A stretch of DNA of 64,000 nt from Novosphingobium sediminicola (GTDB lineage Bacteria; Pseudomonadota; Alphaproteobacteria; Sphingomonadales; Sphingomonadaceae). The translations under genes were made by a program, and so were the position numbers. The notes beneath the pieces are model-generated. The model saw only the letters and a program-made list of their open reading frames with translations. It was not told the DNA's origin and did no database searches. The stretch lies in contig NZ_JACIDX010000005.1 of assembly GCF_014196525.1 (NCBI RefSeq), positions 124,001 through 188,000 of the forward strand. Direction: 5' to 3'. The stretch's first letter is position 1, and every line of letters begins with the position of its first letter. Shown piece after piece: positions 26,086-35,308 of the stretch.

Positions 26086-27249
26086 ATGGAACAGCCCGGG
26101 GCCCCCGCATACCGCACGCTTTGGCGCAAAAGCCTCGCTCTTGGCGCGACGGCGCTGCTCTCGGCCTGCGCGGTCGTGCCCAAGGCGCCGGTGGAAACGC
26201 CCAATGCGCCGCCCCCGCCCACCGCGCAATTGCCCACCGACGAAGGCCGCCACCGCATCGCGCTGCTGGTGCCGCTATCGGGCCCGGGCGGCGCTGTGGG
26301 TCAGGCAATGGAACATGCCACCACCATGGCCTTGCTGGACACCAATGCCACCAAGATCCGCATCACTACCTATGACACCTCGCTGGGCGCGCCGGGCGCG
26401 GCGGCCAAAGCGCTGGCCGATGGCAACCGGCTGATTCTGGGGCCGATGCTGGGCGAAGATGCGCTGGCCGTGGCGCAGACGGCGCGTGCGGGCCATGTGC
26501 CGGTGATCTCCTATAGCGGGGATGCAGGCGCGGCGGGCAATGATGTCTTTGTGATGGGCACGGTCCCGGCCCAATCCATCGCCCGCGTGGTCAAATATGC
26601 CCGCGCGCAAGGGGTGACGCGCTTTGCCGCGCTGATGCCGCTGGGCTATTATGGCGAGCGTGCGGGCAATGCCACCATCGCGGCGGTGCGCGCGGCGGGC
26701 GGTACGCTGGTGGGCATGGAAAGCTATGACCGGTCCAAGGGCGCGCTGACGGCGGCGGTGCGACGGCTGAAGGGGCGCGGGGCGTTTGATGCGGTGGTGA
26801 TCGGCGATACGGCGGCCATGGCGGCGCAGGCGGCGCCTCTGCTGAAGGTCGCGGCGCCCAATCTGCGCATTCTGGGCAATGAATTGTGGGCCGGCGAAGC
26901 CGTGGTGGCGCGCACGCCTGCGCTGAACGGCGCATGGTTTGCCGCGCTTTCCGATCAGCGCTTTGGCCGCTTTACCGAAAGCTATAAGGCGCGCTTTGGG
27001 CAATCTCCCTATCGCGCGGCCACTTTGGGCTATGACAGCGTGCTGCTGACCCTGCGCATTGCGCGCGAATGGGCGCCGGGCACACCCTTCCCCACCGGAC
27101 GCCTGCTGGATCGGGGCGGGTTCCTTGGGCTGGACGGCATCTTCCGTTTCAGCGCCAATCAGGTGATCGAGCGCGCCTTGGAAGTGCGCGAGGCGCGCGG
27201 CGGGGCTATCAATGTGCTCAGCCCCGCGCCCACCCGCTTCGAGGACTGA
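26086..27249 (+). CDS. LpoA-like penicillin-binding protein activator, lipoprotein
   Basis: 387 residues. Signal peptide with lipobox LSAC (Cys near 26), a Pro-rich spacer (APVETPNAPPPPTAQLP), then a type I periplasmic-binding-protein fold starting RIALLVPLSGPGGAVGQAME. This matches the C-terminal domain of E. coli LpoA (YraM), which activates PBP1a from the outer membrane. The N-terminal TPR domain of gammaproteobacterial LpoA is absent. Divergent from rsmI-yraN, the same neighbours as E. coli lpoA. An amino-acid-ABC binding function is less likely given this context. Confidence 0.8.
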   Translation: MEQPGAPAYRTLWRKSLALGATALLSACAVVPKAPVETPNAPPPPTAQLPTDEGRHRIALLVPLSGPGGAVGQAMEHATTMALLDTNATKIRITTYDTSLGAPGAAAKALADGNRLILGPMLGEDALAVAQTARAGHVPVISYSGDAGAAGNDVFVMGTVPAQSIARVVKYARAQGVTRFAALMPLGYYGERAGNATIAAVRAAGGTLVGMESYDRSKGALTAAVRRLKGRGAFDAVVIGDTAAMAAQAAPLLKVAAPNLRILGNELWAGEAVVARTPALNGAWFAALSDQRFGRFTESYKARFGQSPYRAATLGYDSVLLTLRIAREWAPGTPFPTGRLLDRGGFLGLDGIFRFSANQVIERALEVREARGGAINVLSPAPTRFED

Positions 27250-27316
27250 GGTTTCAGGGGATTTCAGGGCGTGGGGCGCTTGCGTTCGGGCGCAACGCCG
27301 GTCTAGGCTGTCGTCC

Positions 27317-29314
27317 ATGTCGGACGATCTGTTTGAAACCCCACGCGGCCCTTCGGGCGAGGCTTATGACGGCTCGGCGATCGAGGTGCTTGAAGGCCTT
27401 GAGCCTGTGCGCCGCCGACCGGGCATGTATATTGGCGGCACCGACGAACGCGCGCTCCATCACCTTGTCGCCGAAGTGCTCGACAATGCGATGGACGAGG
27501 CGGTGGCGGGCCATGCCAACCGGATCGAGGTGTATCTTGAGGAAGCCCCCGGCGCGGCGGGGCGGATCACGATTGTCGACAATGGTCGCGGCATTCCGGT
27601 CGATGAACATCCCAAATTCCCCGGCAAATCGGCGCTGGAGGTCATCCTTTCGACGCTCCATTCGGGCGGCAAGTTTTCGGGCAAGGCCTATGCCACCAGC
27701 GGCGGTCTGCACGGCGTGGGCATCAGCGTGGTCAATGCGCTCTCGACGCTGACCCGTGTTGAAGTGGCGCGCAACAAGGAATTGTTTGCTCAGGAATTTT
27801 CGCGCGGGCAAACGCTTGGCCCCATTCAAAAGATCGGCGCGGCGCCCAATCGGCGCGGCACATCGGTGCAGTTCACGCCCGACCCGGAAATCTTCGGGGC
27901 CGATGCACGCTTCAAGCCCGCCCGCCTGTTCAAACTGGTGCGCTCGAAGGCCTATCTGTTTGCCGGCGTCGAAATCCGCTGGAAATGCGCGCCCTCGCTG
28001 GCCAGCGAGGATGTGCCTGCCGAAGCCACGTTCCAGTTTCCCGGCGGCCTTGCCGACCATCTGGCCGAACAGATCGCCAAGCGCGAATGCGTGACCGCCA
28101 CGCCCTTTTCGGGCACGCAGGATTTCCCCGGCGAGATGAATGGCCGCGTCGAATGGGCTATTGCCTGGCCTTTGTGGTCCGAGGGCGCCTATTCCTATTA
28201 CTGCAACACCATCCCTACGCCCGATGGCGGCACCCATGAACAGGGCCTGCGCGCGGCATTGACCAAGGGCATCCGCGCTTTTGGCGAGTTGGTGGGCAAT
28301 AAGAAGGCCAAGGACATCGCGCCCGAGGACGTGGTGACCTGCTGCGAGGCGATGCTCAGCGTCTTTATCCGCGATCCGCAGTTTCAGTCGCAAACCAAGG
28401 ACCGCCTGACCAGCCCTGAGGCCGCGCGCCTGGTGGAAAGCGCGGTGCGCGATCATTTCGACCATTTCCTGACCGACAATATGGAACGCGGCAAGGCATT
28501 GCTGGGCCATGTGATGGAGCGGATGGACGAACGCCTGCGCCGCAAGGCGGAGCGCGAGGTCAAGCGCAAGACCGCCACCAATGCACGCAAGCTGCGCCTG
28601 CCGGGCAAGCTGACCGATTGCAGCGGCGAAGGCGAAGGCGAGACCGAACTGTTCATCGTCGAAGGCGATTCGGCGGGCGGCAGCGCGAAACAGGCCCGCG
28701 ACCGCAAGACGCAGGCCATCCTGCCGATCCGGGGTAAAATCCTGAACGTGGCCAGCGCCAGCATGGACAAGATCCGCGCCAATCAGGAAATCGCCGACCT
28801 TTCGCTGGCGATGGGCTGCGGGATGCGCAAGGACTGCAACCCGGACAATCTGCGCTATGACCGCATCATCATCATGACCGACGCCGATGTTGACGGCGCG
28901 CATATCGCCACGCTGCTGATGACCTTCTTCTTTCAGGAAATGGCCGATATCGTGCGACGCGGCCATCTCTATCTGGCCCAGCCGCCGCTCTACCGCCTGA
29001 CAGCGGGCAAGGAGAGCGCCTATGCCCGCGATGACGCGCATCGGGCCGAGCTGGAAAAGACCAAGTTCAAAGGCAAGAAGGTCGAGGTGGGCCGGTTCAA
29101 GGGTCTTGGCGAAATGAACCCGCAGCAATTGCGCGAAACCACGATGGACCCGGCCAAGCGTAGCCTTGTGCGCATCACGCTGCCGCAGGAATATGAGGAC
29201 CGGGCGCAGGTCAAGGATCTGGTGGACCGCCTGATGGGCCGCAACCCGGAACACCGCTTCCACTTCATCCAGAACCGCGCCGCCGACATCGACCCGGAAA
29301 TGATCGACGCCTAA
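27317..29314 (+). CDS. parE: DNA topoisomerase IV subunit B
   Basis: 665 residues from the ATG at 27317 (MSDDLFETPRGPSG). GHKL ATPase with EVLDNAMDEAVAG, VDNGRGIPVDEHPK and GGLHGVGISVVNAL, and Toprim domain with EGDSAGGSAKQARDRKTQAI (EGDSAGG) and DADVDGAHI. ParE rather than GyrB is supported by its length and the RPGMYIGGTDERALHHL variant. It supplies ATP-driven strand passage for decatenation, with ParC encoded elsewhere. Its stop overlaps the next start as TAATG. Confidence 0.95.
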   Translation: MSDDLFETPRGPSGEAYDGSAIEVLEGLEPVRRRPGMYIGGTDERALHHLVAEVLDNAMDEAVAGHANRIEVYLEEAPGAAGRITIVDNGRGIPVDEHPKFPGKSALEVILSTLHSGGKFSGKAYATSGGLHGVGISVVNALSTLTRVEVARNKELFAQEFSRGQTLGPIQKIGAAPNRRGTSVQFTPDPEIFGADARFKPARLFKLVRSKAYLFAGVEIRWKCAPSLASEDVPAEATFQFPGGLADHLAEQIAKRECVTATPFSGTQDFPGEMNGRVEWAIAWPLWSEGAYSYYCNTIPTPDGGTHEQGLRAALTKGIRAFGELVGNKKAKDIAPEDVVTCCEAMLSVFIRDPQFQSQTKDRLTSPEAARLVESAVRDHFDHFLTDNMERGKALLGHVMERMDERLRRKAEREVKRKTATNARKLRLPGKLTDCSGEGEGETELFIVEGDSAGGSAKQARDRKTQAILPIRGKILNVASASMDKIRANQEIADLSLAMGCGMRKDCNPDNLRYDRIIIMTDADVDGAHIATLLMTFFFQEMADIVRRGHLYLAQPPLYRLTAGKESAYARDDAHRAELEKTKFKGKKVEVGRFKGLGEMNPQQLRETTMDPAKRSLVRITLPQEYEDRAQVKDLVDRLMGRNPEHRFHFIQNRAADIDPEMIDA

Positions 29315-30390
29315 TGGCCACCAAATCGCATTTCGAGGTGCTGGACGGCTTGCGCGGTGTCGCCGCGCTGCTGGTTCTGGTGTTTCATATCGGCGAGATC
29401 CTGTCCAAAGGCGTGATGGCGGACAATTGGCTGCCGCACGGCGCGCTGGCGGTGGATTTCTTCTTTGCGCTCTCGGGCTTTGTCATCGCCCATGCCTATG
29501 ACCGGCGCATGGCCGAGGGGCTGGGCTTTGGCGGCTTTATGCTGCGCCGCTTTGTCCGGCTGCATCCGATCGTGCCGCTGGCCACGCTGATCGGCGCGCT
29601 GGCCTGGGTGTTTGCCCCCTTCCCCCATGCGGCCCATGTGGTTGACGGCCGGTTCTGGACGGCGGTGGTCATGGGGCTTTTCCTGCTGCCCTATCCCACG
29701 CTGGCGGACCGGGCCGAGGACACCCATTCGCTCGACGGACCGACATGGACGCTGTTTCAGGAATATATCGGCTCGGTGGCCTATGGACTGGTGCTGCACC
29801 GCCTGTCGCCGCGCGTGCTGGCATGGTTGCTGATCCCGGCGGGCGGACTGCTGGCTTGGGGCGCGGTGGCCTATGGCAATCTCTCGGTCGGCTGGGGGTG
29901 GAGCCATTGGTGGATGGCGGAGGCGCGCTTGGCGTTTCCCTTCATCTTCGGCATCCTGCTGCGCCGTATCCTGCCGCGCCTTACGCCTTTGCGGATGAGC
30001 TTTGGCGGATTGGCCATCGTGATGGCGGTGGCTTTTGCCGCAGGCGTGCCGGGGGGCAAGCCGGGCTGGGCCAATGGCCTGCTGGAATTTGCTTATGTCG
30101 GGCTGCTCTTCCCGCTCATCATCCTGATGGGCGCCCATTCGCGGATGAGCGCGGGCATGCGCAAGCTGGCCAAGGCGCTGGGCCGCCTGTCTTACCCATT
30201 GTATATCATCCATTATCCCTTCATCTACTGGTATTGGGATATGGCGTTGGACCCGCATCCGCATAATCTGGCCCTCTGGGCGCCGGTGCTTTACATCGGC
30301 TCGGTGGCGCTGGGCTGGGCGGCGCTGCGGCTTTGGGATGACCCCCTGCGGCGCTGGGCCACGGCGCGCTGGATTGCCAAGGAGAATTGA
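29314..30390 (+). CDS. acyltransferase 3 family membrane protein (second of three)
   Basis: 358 residues, about ten hydrophobic segments. Start motif FEVLDGLRGVAALLVLVFHI with the catalytic His, then HGALAVDFFFALSGFVIAHAYD and RRFVRLHPIVPLA, the OafA-type signature. Probably O-acylates a surface polysaccharide or lipid. It is translationally coupled to parE by TAATG and precedes the GFA gene by 1 nt. Confidence 0.9.
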   Translation: MATKSHFEVLDGLRGVAALLVLVFHIGEILSKGVMADNWLPHGALAVDFFFALSGFVIAHAYDRRMAEGLGFGGFMLRRFVRLHPIVPLATLIGALAWVFAPFPHAAHVVDGRFWTAVVMGLFLLPYPTLADRAEDTHSLDGPTWTLFQEYIGSVAYGLVLHRLSPRVLAWLLIPAGGLLAWGAVAYGNLSVGWGWSHWWMAEARLAFPFIFGILLRRILPRLTPLRMSFGGLAIVMAVAFAAGVPGGKPGWANGLLEFAYVGLLFPLIILMGAHSRMSAGMRKLAKALGRLSYPLYIIHYPFIYWYWDMALDPHPHNLALWAPVLYIGSVALGWAALRLWDDPLRRWATARWIAKEN

Positions 30391-30391
30391 G

Positions 30392-30802
30392 ATGACCCAT
30401 ACCGGACAGTGCCTGTGCGGCGCGGTGAAGCTCGCGCTGGAGGGTGATCCCATCGCCGCGCGCATGTGCTGGTGTCATGACTGCCAAAGGCTCGCCAGCG
30501 GATCGGCCACGGTCAACGCCTTGTTCGCGCCGGAAAATGTGACGGTGACGGGGCCGGTGACTCTGCATCACAAGGTCGCCGACAGCGGCAACACGGTCGA
30601 GCGCGCTTTTTGCACCGCCTGCGGCAGCCATGTGTTTTCGCGGCCGCTGCTCGATCCGCCGGTGGCCTATCGCATTCGCGCGGGGGCCTTGGACAATCCT
30701 GAGATCGCCAAGCCCACCGGCATCATCTGGACCGCCAGCGCCCCGTCATGGGCGGTGATGGACCCTGCCCTGCCGCAATTCCCCAAGGCGCCGCCTGCCT
30801 AA
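30392..30802 (+). CDS. GFA/CENP-V-family zinc protein
   Basis: 136 residues from the ATG at 30392 (MTHTGQCLCGAVKLALEG). Zinc-binding cysteines are in CLCG, CWCHDC and CTACGSHV, all in their family positions. Glutathione-dependent formaldehyde-activating enzyme and related lyases share this fold, but most members have no proven activity. It starts 1 nt after the acyltransferase stop and converges on the LigF-like GST gene with 18 nt between. Confidence 0.85.
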   Translation: MTHTGQCLCGAVKLALEGDPIAARMCWCHDCQRLASGSATVNALFAPENVTVTGPVTLHHKVADSGNTVERAFCTACGSHVFSRPLLDPPVAYRIRAGALDNPEIAKPTGIIWTASAPSWAVMDPALPQFPKAPPA

Positions 30803-30820
30803 AAGCGGCGCCCGTGGGCC

Positions 30821-31561
30821 TCAATCCTGCGGGCGCAGCTTTTCCATCGGTACTTCGGCAAACATTTTCTGCACCGCCGGACGCGCATTGATCTGGGCGA
30901 TCCAGCGCACCAGATGCGGCGCATCGGCCTCATTCACCAATTCGGGGAAGCTGTAATTCATGCCATTGGCGATGGCGAAATTGCAGATGTCGGCCAGGGT
31001 GAACATGCCGCCCGCCAGCCACTCATTGTCGGCCAGATGGTCGTTGAGGCGCTTGACCGAAAAGGCGATCTTGCGCATTTCCTCGTCGAGCAGATCCTGC
31101 GGGAATCCCTCGCGCGCGCGGCGCCATTTGACCTGTTGTTCAAAGACGGGAATGCCCTTCACCTTCTCCTCGAATTCGGCATCGCTCAGGCTTTTGACCA
31201 TATTGCCGACATAGCGGTGCCAGCCGATGGTCGAGACGCACCAGCAGAAATATTCATCGACCCACTTGGTCCAGATCCGCATTTGCGCGCGGCCATAGGA
31301 ATCGGCGGGGCGCAGCTTCACCTCGCCGGGGTGTTCATCCTCAAGATATTCGCAGATCACCGTGCTTTCGGTAATCACCTTGTCGCCATCGACCAGAGCT
31401 GGCACCTGTCCGCGCGGATTGATGGCCTTGAACCAATCCTGATGATGTTCAAAGATGGCCGGGTTCAGGCGGTGCCCTTCAAAGGGCGTGCCCTTTTCAT
31501 AAAGGGTGAGCAGCGGCTTCATTGAATTGGCGGCGGGGCCAAAGGAATAGAGTTTGAGCAT
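30821..31561 (-). CDS. glutathione S-transferase, LigF-type beta-etherase homologue
   Basis: 246 residues. N-terminal thioredoxin-like domain (MLKLYSFGPAANSMKPLLTL; NPRGQVPALVDG; ITESTVICEYLEDEHP) and an all-helical C-terminal domain. From memory of Sphingobium SYK-6 LigF, the segments LYSFGPxANSxKPLxTLYEKG, ESTVICEYLED, RAxMRxWTKWVDEYFCWCVS, EQQxKWRRAR and SLADICNFAIANG are shared, which is much closer than to generic GSTs. LigF cleaves beta-aryl ethers of lignin-derived dimers using glutathione. No other lig genes are in the window, so the substrate remains inferred. Confidence 0.75.
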   Translation of the reverse strand: MLKLYSFGPAANSMKPLLTLYEKGTPFEGHRLNPAIFEHHQDWFKAINPRGQVPALVDGDKVITESTVICEYLEDEHPGEVKLRPADSYGRAQMRIWTKWVDEYFCWCVSTIGWHRYVGNMVKSLSDAEFEEKVKGIPVFEQQVKWRRAREGFPQDLLDEEMRKIAFSVKRLNDHLADNEWLAGGMFTLADICNFAIANGMNYSFPELVNEADAPHLVRWIAQINARPAVQKMFAEVPMEKLRPQD

Positions 31562-31711
31562 CGTATGGGCATCCTCTTGTGCTTTGCGCCGACCTTAAGG
31601 AATGTAAGCAATGCATACAAGTGGTGGGAAAAATACCCGGCAGATTCCCGATCAGTTTCAGGCCCTCGGCGCGATGGTGGCGCGGCTGCATCGCGCCGCG
31701 CCACCGCGCGA

Positions 31712-32935
31712 TCAGTAAAGCAGATAAGGCCGGATTTCCTCCGCCCAGCGCGCCTCGTCCGGCGTGGTGATCGCATCGAGATCCGCCGCGCATGACCCGG
31801 CATCGTCCACCCATTCGCGCAAAGCCGGCCCACCATTGATGACATCGATGGCAAGGCGGGTCAGCTCATACTCATAGGGGAAATCGCGCCACAGCGGATA
31901 ATCCGGATAGAGCCGCCGGATCGCCTTGAAGGCCAGCGCCTGCAAACGCCAGGGGCGGAAGGCATTATGGTCATAAAACCCGCCCTCCGCATGGATCATC
32001 AGCGCGCTGCACAATTGGCCGACATGCTTGTGGAACGTGGGCGTGAACCAGCATTCGCGCAAGGCGCATCCCGTTATCCATTGGGGGGCGAAGCTCTGCA
32101 TCTCGGCCAGCACAGCCTTGGCATCCACATCAGGCGCGCCGAACAATACCTCCAGCGGGCGGGTCGTGCCGCGCCCTTCGGACAGGTTCGTGCCTTCCAG
32201 CATCACCGTCCCGGCATAGGCGCGGGCCATGTTGAGGCTGGCCGCATTCGGGCTGGGGTTGATCCAGAGGCGTTCCTCGGGCCAGCCATAACCAGCCAGA
32301 CCGCCGCGTGCCGGGGCATCGGGCTGCCAACCCTCCATCGTGATGACGCGGTAATCAACGTCCAGCTTGTAATGATCGACGAACCAGCGCCCCATCTCGC
32401 CCAGCGTCAGGCCGTGGCGCATCGGCATAGGCCCGGCACCGACAAAGCTCTCCTGTCCGGGCAGGAGCGTCAGCCCTTCGATGGGGCGCCCCGCCGGATT
32501 GGGCCGGTCCAGCACCCAAACCGACTTGCCCGTGCCCGATGCGGCCTCCAGCAGGTAAAGCAAGGTTGTGACGAAAGTGTAGATCCGGCAGCCAAGGTCC
32601 TGAAGATCGAAGAGAAACACATCCGCCGTATCCATCATCGCCGGGGTCGGGCGGCGCACTTGGCCATAAAGGCTGAACACCGGAATGCCGAGCGCGGGGT
32701 CGAACTCGTCCTCGGTCTCGACCATATTGTCCTGCTTGTCGCCCTTCAGCCCGTGCTGCGGCCCAAAGGCGCTGGTCAGGTTCACATCGCCGCAGGCGGC
32801 CAACGCATCAAGACTGTGCACCAGCCCCGAGGTCAGCGAAGCGGGATGCGCCACCAGCGACACACGGCGCCCGGCAAGCGGGGCACGAAGCGAGGGATCA
32901 GCGAGCAGGCGGTCAAGGCCGAACAGAACAGTCAT
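31712..32935 (-). CDS. DUF1343 / NamZ-like exo-beta-N-acetylmuramidase family
   Basis: 407 residues from the ATG at 32933-32935 ([11 protein letters not shown]). Family features: [87 protein letters not shown] and [16 protein letters not shown]. Characterised NamZ enzymes release terminal MurNAc from peptidoglycan fragments. Known family members are often exported, but no signal peptide is visible here, which suggests a cytoplasmic role in cell-wall recycling. ATGA overlap with the upstream DOMON-like gene indicates coupling. Confidence 0.85.
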   Translation of the reverse strand: MTVLFGLDRLLADPSLRAPLAGRRVSLVAHPASLTSGLVHSLDALAACGDVNLTSAFGPQHGLKGDKQDNMVETEDEFDPALGIPVFSLYGQVRRPTPAMMDTADVFLFDLQDLGCRIYTFVTTLLYLLEAASGTGKSVWVLDRPNPAGRPIEGLTLLPGQESFVGAGPMPMRHGLTLGEMGRWFVDHYKLDVDYRVITMEGWQPDAPARGGLAGYGWPEERLWINPSPNAASLNMARAYAGTVMLEGTNLSEGRGTTRPLEVLFGAPDVDAKAVLAEMQSFAPQWITGCALRECWFTPTFHKHVGQLCSALMIHAEGGFYDHNAFRPWRLQALAFKAIRRLYPDYPLWRDFPYEYELTRLAIDVINGGPALREWVDDAGSCAADLDAITTPDEARWAEEIRPYLLY

Positions 32936-33471
32936 GGTGCCTCCGCTGCCGCAAGCTGGAGCGTGAAGCAAGAGCGCTTGTGAAAATCGGGCCGTCCTTC
33001 GCCATGGTCCAGCGCCCAATAGGATTTGTGGCCGCCCGCCTCCTCGATCACGGCGGTCAACCCCGCACAAACCGCCCCATCCAGAATCGCGCGCGGCAGG
33101 CGAACCTCGCACACCGCCTCATCCCCCGCCCGCGTTATGGCGATCACCGGGGCGATGGGCATATCCGCATCATGGCTCTGCCCGCGATAATCGGCAAAAC
33201 CATAGGTCGCCCAGCGCGAGGAAGGCGAGAAGTTGAACTCCTGATAAGTCGTCCCCTCCCGCCCCAGAAACAGCTCGAAACAGGTCGTCTTCCACAGGTC
33301 ATCATGACGCTCGGGCGCGGCCGGCGCGGGCAGCACCAGCCCCCCCGCACCGCCCACGCAATAGCGCAGCACCAGCGCATCGCCCCGCGCCTCCCATTCC
33401 ACGCGCAGGGATTTCACCCCCACGGCAGGCGTTTGCGGGTGACAGATCAGCGAGAAAGTTCCCAAAGCCAA
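32932..33471 (-). CDS. DOMON-like domain protein
   Basis: 179 residues. A beta-rich sequence with [49 protein letters not shown] and [20 protein letters not shown] matches the DOMON-like proteins found in sphingomonads and relatives, a fold that binds sugars or heme. No signal peptide is seen. It precedes and overlaps the NamZ-like gene, so a shared role in handling cell-wall sugars is possible. The function is unknown. Divergent from tyrS with 39 nt between starts. Confidence 0.7.
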   Translation of the reverse strand: MALGTFSLICHPQTPAVGVKSLRVEWEARGDALVLRYCVGGAGGLVLPAPAAPERHDDLWKTTCFELFLGREGTTYQEFNFSPSSRWATYGFADYRGQSHDADMPIAPVIAITRAGDEAVCEVRLPRAILDGAVCAGLTAVIEEAGGHKSYWALDHGEGRPDFHKRSCFTLQLAAAEAP

Positions 33472-33510
33472 TTCTCCATGCTAGGCGGCAGCTTCAATCA
33501 AGAGGCAAAC

Positions 33511-34740
33511 ATGACCGAATACAAGTCCGACCTGCTGCGCCTGCTCGACGAGCGGGGCTATATCCACCAGTTGACCGATGCCGCCGCGCTCGATGCGTTG
33601 GCCTGTAAGCAGGTGGTGCCGGGCTATATTGGCTTCGATCCCACGGCGCCATCGCTGCACGTGGGGTCGATGGTGCAGATCATGCTGCTGCGCCGTTTGC
33701 AGCAGGCCGGGCACAAGCCCATCGTTTTGATGGGCGGCGGTACGGGCAAGATCGGCGACCCGAGCTTTAAGGACGAAGCGCGCAAGCTGATGACTGACGA
33801 AGTCATCGCCGAAAATGTCGCCTCGATCCGCCGCGTCTTCAGCCGTTTCCTGACCTTTGGTGACGGGCCGAGCGATGCGGTGATGGTCGACAATGCCGAA
33901 TGGCTCGACAAGCTCGGCTATATCTCGTTCCTGCGCGAGGTGGGCCAACATTTCAGCGTCAACCGGATGCTGTCCTTCGATTCGGTCAAAACTCGGCTGG
34001 ATCGCGAACAGTCTTTGTCGTTCCTTGAATTCAACTATATGATTCTTCAAGGCTATGACTTCCGCGAATTGTCCAATCGCTATGGCTGCCGCCTCCAGAT
34101 GGGCGGGTCGGACCAATGGGGCAATATCGTCAACGGCATCGAACTGGCCCGCCGCATGGACGGCGTGGAGGTGTTTGGCGTGACCACCCCGCTGCTCACC
34201 ACCGCCGATGGGGCGAAGATGGGCAAATCGGTCAATGGCGCGGTGTGGCTCAATGATGATGCGCTGCCTGCCTATGACTTCTGGCAATATTGGCGCAACA
34301 CCGACGACCGCGACGTGGGTCGCTTCCTCAAGCTGTTCACCGACCTGCCGCTCGATGAAATCGCCCGCCTCGAAGCCTTAGAGGGCAGCGAGATCAACGC
34401 CGCCAAGATCGTGCTGGCCAATGAGGTGACGAAGCTGGTGCGCGGCGAGGAAGCCGCCAAGGCCGCCGAAGCCACCGCCAGCGCCACTTTTGCCGGCGGC
34501 GGTCTGGGTGCGGATCTGCCGGTGTGGCATGTTCCGGCCGAGGGCTGCACGATCGTCGATGCGCTGGTCGGAATTGGATTTGCGGCGAGCCGAGGCGAAG
34601 CCAAGCGCCTGATCGCGGGCGGCGGGGCCAAGCTGGACGGCGCCGGCGTTAGTGATGAAAATCAGGTCATTAGCCTTGAAAGCGGGGAAATCCGCCTTTC
34701 TTCGGGCAAGAAAAAGCACGGAATTCTCAAGGCTCTGTAA
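33511..34740 (+). CDS. tyrS: tyrosyl-tRNA synthetase
   Basis: 409 residues from the ATG at 33511 ([16 protein letters not shown]); the frame is open 177 codons upstream without homology. Class I motifs: HIGH-equivalent [10 protein letters not shown], the [11 protein letters not shown] tyrosine-site motif, and KMSKS-equivalent KMGKSVN. A C-terminal S4 RNA-binding domain ([21 protein letters not shown]) ends the protein. AGAGG lies just before the start. A strong hairpin follows the stop. Confidence 0.97.
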   Translation: MTEYKSDLLRLLDERGYIHQLTDAAALDALACKQVVPGYIGFDPTAPSLHVGSMVQIMLLRRLQQAGHKPIVLMGGGTGKIGDPSFKDEARKLMTDEVIAENVASIRRVFSRFLTFGDGPSDAVMVDNAEWLDKLGYISFLREVGQHFSVNRMLSFDSVKTRLDREQSLSFLEFNYMILQGYDFRELSNRYGCRLQMGGSDQWGNIVNGIELARRMDGVEVFGVTTPLLTTADGAKMGKSVNGAVWLNDDALPAYDFWQYWRNTDDRDVGRFLKLFTDLPLDEIARLEALEGSEINAAKIVLANEVTKLVRGEEAAKAAEATASATFAGGGLGADLPVWHVPAEGCTIVDALVGIGFAASRGEAKRLIAGGGAKLDGAGVSDENQVISLESGEIRLSSGKKKHGILKAL

Positions 34741-34748
34741 GGCTCAAA

Positions 34749-34774
34749 GGGGGCGGCAAGCTCTTGCCGCCCCC
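34749..34774 (+). terminator. hairpin after tyrS
   Basis: GGGGGCGGCA pairs with TGCCGCCCCC around a short loop, starting 9 nt after the tyrS stop. There is no T-run, so it may rely on Rho or serve as a message-stabilising 3' end. Confidence 0.55.
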
Positions 34775-34862
34775 ACCGGCAGGTTCTTGCCATATTTACC
34801 ATTTTTTCGCCATTTGTGTCCTAAAAGCATCTCCTCACATATATAACGCAGGAGATTGACAC

Positions 34863-35195
34863 ATGGCATCAGGGGCACAGCTTTCGGTTACCGAACTGCG
34901 CCGCGCCGCGCGCCATCCGGTCAGTTTTCGGGTGGTCGCAGAACACCGGCGCGAAGGCGATGTGATGCTCGACATCGCCAATATTTCGATCCACGGCTTT
35001 ATGGTCGGTAACAAGGTAGAACTGGGACGCGGCGAGCGCGTGACGATCCGTTTGCCCGTGGTGGGCCGGATCGAGGCGCATCTCATCTGGTCCACTGATG
35101 ACCGGTCGGGTTTTCAGTTCGAGCGCATCATCCGGCAGGATGATTTCACCAATATGATCACGGCCCTGCAGCCCAACCCGCGGCTGCGTCGATAA
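34863..35195 (+). CDS. single PilZ-domain protein
   Basis: 110 residues. R13-RAAR17-HPV is the c-di-GMP-binding RxxxR motif, and N40-ISIHG45 matches D/N-x-S-x-x-G. The remaining beta-barrel strands follow (ERVTIRLPVVGRIEAHLIWS; GFQFE). Probably a c-di-GMP receptor that signals to an unknown partner. AGGAG lies 8 nt before the start. It stands alone between tyrS and an MFS gene. Confidence 0.85.
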   Translation: MASGAQLSVTELRRAARHPVSFRVVAEHRREGDVMLDIANISIHGFMVGNKVELGRGERVTIRLPVVGRIEAHLIWSTDDRSGFQFERIIRQDDFTNMITALQPNPRLRR

Positions 35196-35308
35196 ATTGG
35201 GCCGATAAATTAGATCGATGAAGATCAGGGGGACGAAAGGCAGATTTTTCGTTCCCCAAGCACTGTTATCTTGGCAATCGCCTTCGCACCTGCCACATCG
35301 GCGCGGTG

